Part shown: positions 6,171 through 15,205 of the stretch, in pieces
Numbering within the stretch: position 1 is the first letter of the stretch
Layout of the letters: each line of letters begins with the position of its first letter
Translations under genes and position numbers: made by a program
Assembly: GCA_005223375.1 (NCBI GenBank)
Contig: RXOD01005185.1
Coordinates: 1 to 15,434, forward strand
Length of the DNA stretch: 15,434 nucleotides
Origin: Amoebophrya sp. AT5.2
Taxonomy: Eukaryota; Sar; Dinophyceae; Syndiniales; Amoebophryaceae
Direction of reading: 5' to 3'
The notes under the pieces: generated by a model
The model's database searches: none
What the model saw: the letters and a program-made list of their open reading frames with translations, nothing else
Told to the model about the DNA's origin: nothing

Positions 6171-9168
6171 ATGACGGCGCCCACTTCTCCATGCTGCGTC
6201 GGCCTCGGGGGCGCGCCCACGAATACGATACGGATAGTTGTAATTCCGGTGCCGGAACGAACAAGAATATTTCCATTTCCAACCGCCAGCAGTTTTCTGC
6301 CAACATCACCAAGTACATCCTACCCATTAAACCCAGAACCCGATCACGGCCAGGGCTTCGTTGATTCCGGCACGTCGCCTCCCGTGTTTCTCCAGCAGAA
6401 AGCGGAGCTGGAGCATGAGTCGATCCTCCATCCCGTACACGATCCTTTCGACACCTCGCCTGAACAGGTTTGCGAGAAATTGGCGTGGTTCCTGGTCCTT
6501 CTCCTCCCGATCCTGACGGCCGTTCTGGTCTCCGTGTTTGTAGTCGGATGTCCCGCTTGTTGTAGCTGCTGCTGGTGCTCTCGCTCTGCCGACAAGCACA
6601 AGAAGAGGGGCGACGAGGAAGACCACCTCCGGGAAAAGGGGTCAGTGACCTCTGCTGGCGGACGAGGTGGTCTTCCTCGCCTCTCTTCTGACGGTGGCGG
6701 CGCATCGCGACCCCAGACGGAAGCGGAAGGGGAGGGCGAGCAGCCGCAGGAAGAGGGCGGCGGTCGTGAAGATGATGTGGATTCGCAGGTGGCCGAATTG
6801 GAAAAGCTCTTTTCCGAAATCCATGCTCGAGACTCCGCGTCGACGGCGGCGAAATTATCCATGCTAGAGCAGCTTCATCAACACGAAGGCGGTTCGACGT
6901 CGCACGTCGGCAAAACAAGTTCGCACGTGGAGCCCGACTCGGAGCGGCCCGCCGCTGCTGGTTCAGGAAGTAGAAGAAGTGGCAAGATGGAGCGCGAGAA
7001 TCACGACGAGGGGGTGGAGAGAAAATGGTGCTGTCGAACGCCACCCCGACGCGGAGGCCGTCAGTGCTGCTGGATGAACTGTGCGGTGTGGACGTTGGCG
7101 GCCCTCATCATGGTTTTGATTGAGTGGCTATGTCTTTCGTACGCAGTGTCCGACCAGCACTGGGACCACAACCCGCGCACGAAGGTGGTGATAATTACTT
7201 CCGCCGGGCTCTCTAAAGGCGGGGAGGGTTACCTCATGGCAACGAAGTGGCTTCGCGAGGAGATGATAATGAAGGTCGAGGGAATGGACCAGTCGAAGTG
7301 TTCGGATCCCAGCGGCGGCTGTTGTGCTAAAGGGCTGCATGAAGGAAAGTGCCGGGACGGGTATCGGGCTGTGTGGGATGAGTCTCCGTCGGAGTCGTGT
7401 AGTTCGTTATTGCGAGACTGCGCGACTAGGCATGCGGGCCACAAGGCCGGCTGCTACGGGTGTTACGGGAAGCCGAAAGGCTGGATCCCGTACCCCGGGG
7501 CGGCGCGGCTTCGCCTCGAGCTGCACGACGAGGAGGTTGACGTGATTTAATTTTAGCATTCCTAGCAAAAAGCGAAAAGCGAAGTACTTTTGGTGGCGAT
7601 GGATGGATGAGCGTCGGCGGTCCTGGTTGAATCTTCCGCTCATCTCCCTCGGCATGGCTGAGCTGCTCGTGGGGAGAGTTATCGCGGATGTCGGCGTGAG
7701 CGTGCGCGATGACTGGGATGCGGCCGTGAAGAAGCGCGACCTGACGACGCAGCGCAGCATCATTGCGCGAAAAGACCTTGCCGAGACCTTGTTCGCGAAA
7801 AACGCCCAGGCCGCGGTGATGCAGTACCTGGAGAGCCACCCGAATGTGGAATTCGTCGTTTCCACGCAGCCTTTATTTACGGTTCCCATTTATAATGCCG
7901 TGGTGGCGGCGAGCGAGCGTAGGGCAAAGGACATCCACTTCGTGCTCAAGGTGACAAGTCCGGTGTCGAGGTTCAGCCTATTCCTCCCCGGCATTCTGCA
8001 GTGGCAAGCGGAAGTGGAACCGAGCAAGCGGAGGCTCTTCCATCTGGACGTGCCGCGCCCGGGGAGAGATCAGCGGGGCCAAGCATCACTTTCTCGGTTC
8101 GTGATTAATCGGTGGTATTCTCCCAAGACTAGACGATTCCAGAGGAGCTTGAGAAAACGGCTGGAAACCGATGGGGGCTTCTACAAGAACCTGGGGCTGC
8201 GCGATGCGGTTCTGCGGAGGATGCGAATGACGGGCGGAACCCTTCCCGCGAAGTTCCCGGAGACCTTTGAGCACTTCATCAAGACCGGGTTCACGGACGC
8301 CGGGCCGGGGCGTTCGAAACCCGTGGTGCTCCACAATCTTAGGAGGGCGCTCAGTATCCGCGGGGGGGCAATCAAGCACGTCAGGAATATTGGCAATCGG
8401 ATGCACGTCTCGATCCGAAAACACGAACAGGTGATACTCATCAATACTCGGGTCTGGGATGGCACGAAGGGTTTGGAGGCCACGTTGGATTACCTCCGCA
8501 TATTTGCGCAGCGCGGCGTTAGAAAGGACGACTTGACCGGAAATAAGAATCGGCTCGTCGATCTGTGCCAGCCGACAACGATAATCGTGCTGTGCCACTA
8601 TAAGTGGCGTATGAGAGTGGCGCGGAAGGCCGCAAGAATCCAGAAGCTGCCCGGCCCCGGGCCACAGAACTATCGCGATGCCCTCCGCGTCTACGCGCTC
8701 GGCTCCCAATTCCCGCGCACGCTCGCAGCCATCTCCAAGCGGGCGAACAAGATTGTCCTCCCCGCCACCAGTGCCCCAAAAGCGTTCAAGGCCGTTGCTG
8801 CGGGAGTGGGTGCCATGGTGATCGCCCACACGGATCGCCCGCTAGAGTCAGGAGGCGTCAGGGCCAGTGGCAAGGGCAACGTTGCCAGGAGCTGGTCCAC
8901 CTCCGGAATTATGTCTCGCGTCTGCACCGCTGGGTTGCTACCGCACCAAGCGGGTTATGTCGCTTGGCTGGCGGAGACATTGCCTCACGCCAATGTAAAC
9001 GTGTGTGACGGGAAGGTCTGCGAGAGGCTCATATCAAACAGCACAACGGGCAGGGTGATGGTCGAAGACGACCCGGAAGCGGGCCGATTCTCGTGCTTGT
9101 CCGATCGGGATCCAGCGTATCGCGTGGACTACGGCGCGGCGAAAGAGACGGAAAGCTTGGGGTGCTGA
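6171..9168 (+). CDS. Membrane-anchored MGDG synthase-like (GT28-type) glycosyltransferase, divergent
   Basis: The preferred exons are 6171-7541 and 7663-9168 (about 958 residues). The N-terminal part is Pro/Ser-rich. TM1 is at 104-126, followed by a Cys cluster (CPACCSCCWC) and a long acidic linker; TM2 is at 304-326. Then KVVIITSAG..KGGEG (338-353) falls where MGDG synthases have the SDTGGGH loop. In exon 2, NVEFVVSTQPLF aligns with the family's PDIIISVHP region, the next strand (DIHFVLKVTS) with TTVVTDL, EQVILINTRVWDGTKGLEA with the LLMGGGEG region, and KRANKIVLPATSAPKAF (from about 816) with the sugar-nucleotide loop CIITKAGPGTIAEA. The order and spacing of a GT-B fold are kept, but GGGH and GPGT are both altered, so activity and substrate are uncertain. 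MGDG synthases move galactose from UDP-Gal to diacylglycerol. A Cys-rich insert (about 365-435) is unusual. The first ATG of the region is at 6119 in another frame (see findings). Confidence 0.5.
6614..6679. repeat. Perfect 16-nt inverted repeat inside the coding exon
   Basis: The arm at 6614-6629 (cgaggaagaccacctc) is the exact reverse complement of 6664-6679. The 66-nt unit is a multiple of three and open in the gene's frame, encoding a charged and Gly-rich part of the cytosol- or lumen-facing linker. The centre holds a second small palindrome (ggtcagtgacc). Confidence 0.85.
7542..7662 (+). other. Intron joining the two halves of the GT28-like gene (boundaries uncertain)
   Basis: Exon 1 runs into TAA at 7548-7550, while the downstream homologous part is in another frame, opening at 7546. 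The preferred junction is donor gtgatt at 7542 to the pyrimidine-rich acceptor ending ggctgag at 7662. It is 121 nt, in phase 0 and similar in size to other introns here. Donor 7536, and acceptors after 7572, 7584 or 7611, also keep the frame. Confidence 0.4.
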
Positions 9169-10108
9169 GTGAAGTACAAGTTCGTTGTGCTTTTGCTGTG
9201 CACACCTGTGCGTGTTTATTGATCGTGATCGATTCGTACATTAGTTTACTTGAAAGAATATTTGGCGTCTATTTGGTTTGCTCACGCCGAGAGTAGGGTA
9301 AATCATATTATAATTTGTCCTTCAGTCATCTTTTTTAAAGAAAAAAAGCAATCACCAGACACAGACTCGACTGACATTGACTTGAGTTTGACTTTGAGTG
9401 CATGTGTCTGCAGCGCGAAGAGGAAGCAGATGCAGAACTGAGTCCGGTAAGAAGCTTACTCCTGCCGAACTTGTTATGTTCAGCGGCCGACGTGCATTTT
9501 TGTATTAGTGCGTCCCCTTGTTTTCGTCGTGCTCGAGCTCGTGTGCACAAATCCATCGTGTTGGCTAACTTTCCGTGAACTCCAATTCCTTTATTTCATT
9601 CGACCGTGCCGTACGTCCGTTCCCATTTCGTTTGACGTCAGAAATGTACAGAAAGCCCTTAATTTGCGGAGTATCGTCCGTCGTACGCCTCTGTGACAGG
9701 AGTCGTCACAATCATGAAAAAGTGAAAAATTTTCCCCCAGTACATACTTTTGGGTTGTACCCCCGCCATTCTGATTCTTTCAGCATTATTTTTTCGTAAA
9801 CGGCTACAACCGATCTACACCAAGTTCAATTTAGTACCTGCTTGACAACCACTACCCTACCCCACCCAACTAAAATGGTACTACTTGCTAGGCCACCACC
9901 TTCTTGTTTTTTGCGTCGACGTTAGCGTTACAATTACATACAGTTTATTCCTTTGGCATGCAGCATAAAAAGCAGTCATTGGAGTAATACTATAGCTAAA
10001 AAAGCATGATTCTTTCAGTGCACCCGTTGGGACTAGAAGAGCAGGAATCCTGATCTTGTTCCGGCCGTGCTGCAATTTCCTTTGCAATTGCAGCGCGGCC
10101 AGAACAAG
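9169..10108. other. Intergenic spacer with repeat copy B
   Basis: There are 940 bases without a supported gene. The spacer holds the 3' flank of the GT28-like gene, a split inverted repeat next to copy B (9356-9363 with 9403-9410, CAGACACA / TGTGTCTG), repeat copy B at 9419-9635, AT-rich DNA at 9700-10020, and the start of the 10053-10110 hairpin. Short frames in the region show nothing protein-like. Confidence 0.55.
9419..9635 (+). repeat. Dispersed repeat, copy B (leader-like sequence absent)
   Basis: This is the same orientation and block order as copy A at 5505-5761. Between cgaccg (9601) and catttcg (9624) the interval is 23 nt, against 49 nt in copy A; the missing part corresponds to the leader-like exon and its gtaaatttt. 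The two copies flank the GT28-like gene. Confidence 0.75.
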
Positions 10109-10110
10109 AT
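10053..10110. repeat. Near-perfect 25-bp hairpin overlapping a start codon
   Basis: The arm at 10053-10077 pairs with 10086-10110 at 23 of 25 positions around an 8-nt loop. The arm runs from atcttgttc through ggccg to gctgcaatt. On the + strand the exceptions are one C-A mismatch and one T-G wobble. The last two bases of the second arm are the AT of the ATG at 10109. A ctg triplet lies just outside each arm. Confidence 0.85.
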
Positions 10111-10960
10111 GCTGAAAACGTGTCCGACAAACGGTGGAACCTCGCCTCCACTTGTTGACGGTCACCAGACTCACAGCAGCCTCTCCCTGCAGTCTCCTTG
10201 TTCTTGCCGCGGACTCAACCACGACTCTTGGATCGGAGCAGGTCGCTACCTTTCACCTATCGCTGCGGGGGCGGCGGCGGGCTGGGGGCGGCGGCGAAAG
10301 AACCTCTGGAGTAGCTATTTGGGTTGTCTTGCAGGTCTGACAGCGGTAACATTAACGGCCGCAGCTGCCCGTCTCGACGTGGTCGAACAAGAAATCGAAC
10401 CGAGAAGGAGCTTTCTCCGACGACTGTCGGGGGCAGCTCCGGGCGCAGGAGGGGAATCGCTGACGTACTCTTCGCCCGACGATGGCCGACATCTTCAACA
10501 TGATCGAGACCGCGACGCGGGGGAAGCTGCGGGAGAAGATGAACCCTCGTCCTCGTTGCTGCGCCAGGGACGAACCCCCTCGGAGCACTTGGACTTGCAG
10601 CCGTCGCCCGCCTCGTGGTCCCCCGGGGTGCACCTGCGGCGGGACGTGGCTTCCGCGACTGGCAGTTTTTTGAAAACACTGGCGGAAACAAGAACAACGA
10701 AAACAAGTAGAAGTAGAGGACGACACGCGACACAACACCAACAGCCGCCAGCACGACGGGCGGAGATGTTTGACGGTTTGGGAGAGTGCGAAAAGATGGG
10801 CGAGAGGCGCGTCGGAGAGCAGAAATATGTGCTTCTCCAGGACTGCGATTGCACGCCGAACAACCTCGAGGCAACGTTAAGAGGAGGAAAATCAACCCAT
10901 GTTTCGTCGGAACACCAAGCCCGAAAGAATGCTGGTCTTGTACTAGCTGGGGTCACGTAG
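10109..10960 (+). CDS. Probable single-pass membrane protein, unknown function
   Basis: The frame gives 283 residues from the first in-frame ATG. Residues 67-89 form one hydrophobic segment (WSSYLGCLAGLTAVTLTAAAARL) preceded by a basic stretch (WGRRRKN), which suggests a cytosolic N-terminus in a type II arrangement. The remainder is polar and low in complexity: acidic and Ser-rich in the middle (DRDRDAGEAAGEDEPSSS), then Lys/Arg-rich, ending with a short cysteine-bearing tail (LLQDCDCTPNN). No known domain was recognised. Antisense frames of 212 and 153 codons overlap it, but they start without a good ATG context. The ATG lies in the arm of a stable hairpin, which could affect initiation if it is part of the mature leader. 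An upstream splice acceptor that trims the hairpin would change the start. Confidence 0.45.
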   Translation: MLKTCPTNGGTSPPLVDGHQTHSSLSLQSPCSCRGLNHDSWIGAGRYLSPIAAGAAAGWGRRRKNLWSSYLGCLAGLTAVTLTAAAARLDVVEQEIEPRRSFLRRLSGAAPGAGGESLTYSSPDDGRHLQHDRDRDAGEAAGEDEPSSSLLRQGRTPSEHLDLQPSPASWSPGVHLRRDVASATGSFLKTLAETRTTKTSRSRGRHATQHQQPPARRAEMFDGLGECEKMGERRVGEQKYVLLQDCDCTPNNLEATLRGGKSTHVSSEHQARKNAGLVLAGVT

Positions 10961-11008
10961 TTGTACGTATTTGTAGTACTAGTTCTTGGCGTTGTAGGTC
11001 GTGCGATC

Positions 11009-11047
11009 GACCACGGGGGGCCTCCGTGTGGTGCCCCCTGAGTGGTC
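11009..11047. repeat. GC-rich hairpin between two genes
   Basis: GACCAC (11009-11014) pairs with GTGGTC (11042-11047), and GGGGGC (11016-11021) with GCCCCC (11033-11038), around an 11-nt loop with small bulges. It lies 49 nt after the stop at 10960, so it may act in 3'-end formation of that transcript. Confidence 0.5.
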
Positions 11048-11180
11048 TTCTATTTTGTGGCGTTGTAATATTTTTCTTGGTCGCTGCGTAGTTCAACATC
11101 AACTGTTGTATTTCGCATTATTTCTTTGTCTCGTTGTTGTGTCGTGTTTTGCTACCTAGCTCTAGTAGAAACAAAAGGGA

Positions 11181-12328
11181 ATGGGTAACGCAAACGGAAA
11201 GAAAGTAGCAGACGCAGTGTGCTTCGATTTCCGATTGCTATTCCGGTTCACTTGGTACAGCGGTAGTTCGCGATCGCGGCCGGAGTCGGTGCTTGATCTT
11301 GATGCCGGGGCTCCTCATCAAGAAGATCGAGCACCGACTCCATCGACCCCCCCCCCAAAAAAAAAATTATGTTGAGGTCCGAAATTATGCATGAGTTTTT
11401 TCCTACTCTTCTAACAAAAGTGCCCACCCCCTTTGGGAATGTCGGGATAGACCAGTACAGGACGCAGTGGGGCAAGGGAGACGACTTCGGTCTGCGCTTC
11501 TACACGCACGACCTCGTGCCACACGCCGTGGAGTGGAAGGAGCACCAGCGCGCGTTACGGGCCAGAGCCGCAAGACGCGCGGCGCGTGAAGAAAAGCTGC
11601 GTAAGGTGAAGGCAGCAGAAGTACTCGAAAAGCGGCGTACGGAGCAGGCAGCAGAAGCACGGACTGGCCTACCTCACTTTTCCGTCAAGGAGGACACTTG
11701 GCGTCTTGACCACAACAAGCTCGACCCAGGCTATGTGAGGGCGGTCCGCCGGAAGACGGAAGATGAAATCTTAGAAAAAATAACGACTAGTACTACATCT
11801 ACGTCTACATCTACATCTGTGCAGAACTCTGCAGGGGAGGCGGAGCAGCACGAGCAGGGAGCGGGAGTTGCTGCTGTTTCTGGGGTAGACGATAACGAAC
11901 AAGAACATCCGTCGGGAGGGGGTGTCATGCTTGAACTCGACCACAACAACCACCCCGAGCTACCCGAAGACGAACTCGACAAGTTCGATGACGAAAAAAT
12001 GCAAAGGTACGCTCAACTGATGCGGGCCGTCGACGGTGGTACTATTAGAGGGTTAGACGGGGACGTTCTCGGTGGTACTTCTACGTCTACCTCCACGACA
12101 ACCGCATCAGACAGGAGGCTGGTCTTCGCGCGAAACGCTTGGGAACTAGTCACAAAAGCCGCCCCGACGTTCGCGGCAGTGGAGCGAACATGCGGCGAGG
12201 TTTGCGAGCGATTTGAGAAATTCAAATTTTTTGAATCATCAACCTTGCGACCACCGCCAGACTTATGCCAGAGGGCGCTAATTGAAGGGGGTTACGTACT
12301 TATCCATAATTCATCGGGCGTCGACTGA
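11181..12328 (+). CDS. N-myristoylated protein, unknown function, two exons
   Basis: The exons are 11181-11254 and 11377-12328, giving 341 residues. The N-terminus MGNANGKK fits the N-myristoylation pattern (Gly2, small residue at position 6, basic after it), so membrane attachment is likely. After the junction come EFFPTLLTKVPTPFGNVG and DDFGLRFYTHDLVPHAVEW, the most family-like part of the protein. Next is an Arg/Lys/Ala-rich helix (about residues 75-110) that looks like a coiled coil or nucleic-acid-binding helix. Two Thr/Ser stretches come from six-base ACATCT-type repeats (11795-11818 and 12077-12094). An acidic segment separates them (PELPEDELDKFDDEK). The C-terminal part (WELVTKAAPTFAAVERTCGEVCERFEKFKFF) is probably helical. 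I do not recognise the family. Splicing joins two open frames at a reconstituted Trp codon and removes a hairpin-bearing intron. Confidence 0.7.
11255..11376 (+). other. Hairpin-bearing intron of the 11181 gene (122 nt)
   Basis: The donor is gtacag and the acceptor atgttgag, in phase 2 (TG plus G restores Trp25). The intron carries a 19-bp inverted repeat, then a run of C followed by a run of A. The length is 2 mod 3, which is exactly the shift needed between the two frames. Confidence 0.7.
11282..11341. repeat. 19-bp inverted repeat inside the intron
   Basis: The arm at 11282-11300 (ggagtcggtgcttgatctt) pairs with 11323-11341 at 18 of 19 positions; the exception is a T-G wobble. The centre is 22 nt and itself contains gatg / catc ends. 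It fills about half of the intron. Confidence 0.9.
11795..11818 (+). repeat. Six-base coding microsatellite
   Basis: Four units of ACATCT (one reading ACGTCT) encode a Thr-Ser repeat. A related, more degenerate stretch is at 12077-12094 in the same gene. Confidence 0.85.
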
Positions 12329-12735
12329 TGTATTTTCATTTTGCTTTTTGGTCTCGTCGTCGACGTCGTCTTGTGCGTGGAGGATCGATGGTCTCATATT
12401 TTTTTATTTTGCGTTGCATTTTTGCCCCCTTTAAATTTGTTTGAGTAAGTGTGTCTGCCTCGCAATGGATGTGAGACTTGCTTGGGCGATTCGGTGCTCC
12501 CGGGCGATCCGCTGCGTGTCTCCCTTTACTAGAAAACGCCCCCAGCCATAGTCCCTCCGCGTCGACCCTACACTCGGGCTCGCAGGAGTTTGTTCCGCTT
12601 TGTTCGAATTAAACGAACGCCCGCGCCCGCCGCCGGGGCCCACCTCCACCCATGGTTCGGGCCGCGATTCGCCTCAATACATAGATAGGTATGTTATCGC
12701 TAGCTCCAGAATAAATCGATCACCGCCGTCTCTCA
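12329..12735. other. Intergenic spacer
   Basis: There are 407 bases without a supported gene. The spacer has a T-rich stretch after the stop at 12328, a GC-rich part near 12610-12670, a 5-bp hairpin (gttcg / cgaac) near 12601-12617, and AATAAA at 12710-12715, which could serve the upstream gene though it is close to the next start. I looked for a tRNA in the 12470-12620 part and found none. Confidence 0.5.
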
Positions 12736-14887
12736 ATGAATCCATGGATGGCACCAGTATTCCCTAACCCACCTTCTAAGAAGCGAGTTTGAAGAATCAG
12801 AATCTGACTGCCAAGACTGCGCGAAGCACTTGCGCGAGTCGGTGCTGCAGCTGAACGTCACAGAGCGCCGTTTTGCTCGAACAACAGGACGGGTAGGGGG
12901 AGGGGAACCGGAAGGAGACCGAGGGACCGTGGGTGAACATGAGGAGGAGGACCTTGTCCCGGACCGCATGCCGGCGGAATTGAAGCTGCAGCTTTTCACG
13001 CTGTTCTTTTTGATAGAACACCCCCTAAAACATAAAACACAGCACTCGTCTTTCACCGAACAAGAGGGCCGGGTGCCGTCGAAAGACAAGAAGGACCACA
13101 AAGACAAAGTAGAGGAAGGAAAGAGCGGTGGAGACGGTGGCGAGATGTCAAACCCCACTCCTGACGAAGAGAAAGCTAACCCCTCGAGTGCTCGGCATAA
13201 TGCCATTGACCAGGTGGTACGTAGCTCCACGCGCTACAACCAGCGTCAGAGGGCGCTCGCGTCCCTCTCCACCTGTTACCGGAAGTGCTACCGAAGCGAA
13301 CCGGTTTTGTCCGCGGGCGGCCTTGCGCAGCCTGATTCTAAGCGAGGACGAAAAAGACAGATTAGACACGCGAACACGGAAACATGGACGCAGGTTGACT
13401 TGGAGCTGGCGAGAAAGATGAGAGAGACCGCATTTACGAAGCTCGCAACAGAGGTGCAATGGGCATCGGGTCGGGAATGGAAAGATATGCACAACCCGAA
13501 CAGCACTGTCGTGCTGTGGGAGAGGCCGGCGTTGATTGCGGCGGCCCGCCACGCGGTTGTCGTCGAGGACTCAGACTCTGGGAGGAACGCTGAGGTGGAC
13601 CGCGACCGCCGCCATTCCTTCGAGAACGCCACCAACGAAGAACTGCGGATACTGGGCTTCCTCGCCGCCAAGGCGTTGCGGGTCCCGCCTCCGCTTTTTC
13701 ACGGCTGCTCCGGGTTTGCGCTGCACGAGAACTCGGAAGAGGAGGAGGCGCGCGTCAACGCGTTGTGGGCTGCGTCCGCCTCCGGTGAGGAGGACGAGCA
13801 GCAGTCAAAGCGCCAAATGATGCAGATGAAGAGGTTGAACGAGAGCAAGGAGATGATCCTCCCGATGAAACGATACACGTGTCGCCTATTCACGCGCGAC
13901 GGCTTTCAAAAGATATCGCGGCAGACCTGCAAGAAAGCCTCTCTAATAAAGCCAAAGGCTAAAAAGGGCAAGGAGCAAACCGAAGTAGACGGTAGAGTTC
14001 TATTTCCGGCGGCGACCGCGCTATGGGTGGAGGCTGGCCAGTACGCGGACATTGTCGCGGGGGTCGTGGGCACGGACCACAATAAATCGCCTGGGCAGCG
14101 GGGGAGAGCAGGGGGAGGGTACGGCAAAATTTTTTCGAGCGATATTGCTGGACGGTACTACGAGAAGCTTGAAACACTGCGGACGGACGAGGGCGACCAG
14201 GTGGCGCGAGCCAGTTCCACGCACCACGACACCGTACGCGTGCACCTGGTCCAGCTCTTCCAGTGCAGCTGCTGGTACGCGGTGGTCATCGCGGTGATCA
14301 TCGCGCTCGCCGCGTACGTGATCTTGTGGGGCGTGGGGGCTCCAGAAATGATCCATTCGGCGCCCTCAGCGAGCAGTAGTTCTTCGGCGCAAGCTGCGCA
14401 AAGTAGCCGCGTCGGGGAGCAGGAGGAGGTAAATAATGGTGACCATCAAAGCAGCCGATACAACGACGCGGACCTGCTCGAAAGGATCGCGCAGTCGGAC
14501 CGGTTGCGTGGAGGGACGCAGCGCAGCGCGAGTCATGATCAGGAGGTCGTGGGCGAGAGCGAGCAGAGGAGAACAGGAGCCTTGGCGGGGCGCGGCGGGG
14601 AACAACTACACGAGCAACAAAAAGCCGGAGCTCCTGCTGATGTTTGGGGTTTGACAAGCCCCCCCAGGAGTCGGGGGACGCAAGCAGTTGGCGGCTCCAC
14701 TGGGGCGCAAGGATCCTCCTCGTCTCATTTCGAGCAGGTGGCCGACCCCGACCCGCTCCTTCCGTTGCTCCCGGGGGACCGAGGGGAGACTGTTGACAGC
14801 AGAGTCCACGTCCCACGACGAGAGCGGGGAAGCAGATCCACAGTGGAAGATGGAGATGAAGAAGATAGTAACCACGACATGCATTAA
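12736..14887 (+). CDS. Large charged single-pass membrane protein, unknown function
   Basis: One frame is open from 12740 to the TAA at 14885, but its first ATG is at 12968 (639 residues). The ATG at 12736, in another frame, gives MNPWMAPVFPNPPSKKR and then GT; splicing 12786 to 12851 (64-nt intron ending gtgctgcag) joins the main frame for about 695 residues. The protein has an acidic, Lys-rich N-terminal third and a more ordered middle (about 13370-13720) with TWTQVDLELARKMRETAF, VVLWERPALIAAARHAVV and NEELRILGFLAAKAL. One membrane segment, WYAVVIAVIIALAAYVILWGVG, lies at about 14272-14337. A Ser/Gln/Gly-rich tail of about 185 residues follows and looks disordered. No catalytic motif was recognised. 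The long open frame, conserved-looking helices and a clear membrane segment support a real gene; the 5' structure is uncertain. Confidence 0.6.
12787..12850 (+). other. Possible first intron of the 12736 gene (64 nt)
   Basis: The donor gtttga follows CGA, and the acceptor ggtgctgcag ends at 12850. The length (1 mod 3) shifts from the frame of the 12736 ATG to the main frame. It contains no stop in the main frame, so the evidence is only the better start codon and the acceptor. A 40-nt alternative ends at 12826. Confidence 0.3.
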
Positions 14888-15205
14888 GATTAACGCTAAC
14901 GGTTACAATACCGCGGAGGAAGAACGAGAAGCGAAGAACCGCGACCGACGAGAAAAGACTTGGTGGCTAGCGTGCTTTTAAACAAAGGTGTGCCCTACTT
15001 GAGGATTTTCTTTCCCGTACTGCATCATTATCAATCTATACTTACTGGAAAATATGCGCGTCTTGATTTTTACCCATTACTATATGTCACTCATTTGTAG
15101 TGATGAGCTCCATCAATGCCTTTTGTGAAGTAGCCACTGCGACTGCGGATGCTGCTGTGTTCGTGTTCACCTTCATCGGTCCAGTATCGGACGACCTCGT
15201 GAGGA
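14888..15205. other. Intergenic spacer
   Basis: There are 318 bases with no convincing gene. A + frame with ATG at 15103 (69 codons to 15312) covers part of this and overlaps the next exon in another frame; it has no recognisable content. A pyrimidine-containing stretch ending in ccag near 15183 could be a trans-splice acceptor for the next gene. Confidence 0.45.

Noticed and set aside
6169..7044. 291-codon minus-strand frame opposite the first exon of the GT28-like gene
   Set aside because: It is Arg/Pro/Ser-rich with no motif; the sense strand has two clean membrane segments across the same bases.
8086..8829. 247-codon minus-strand frame inside the GT28-like gene
   Set aside because: Its composition follows from the codon bias of the sense gene, which aligns with a known fold through the whole interval.
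9601..9640. Second leader copy in repeat B
   Set aside because: A few bases match the leader in order (ccgt, ccattt, tcag), but the spacing is wrong and the identity is no better than chance.
10257..10895. 212-codon minus-strand frame opposite the 10109 gene
   Set aside because: It is the nearest competitor to the + call, but it does not begin with an ATG and has strongly low-complexity content. Not fully excluded.
12470..12620. Possible tRNA or snRNA in a GC-rich spacer
   Set aside because: The gttcgaatt word suggested a T-arm, but it forms its own 5-bp hairpin and no acceptor stem or anticodon arm could be built around it.
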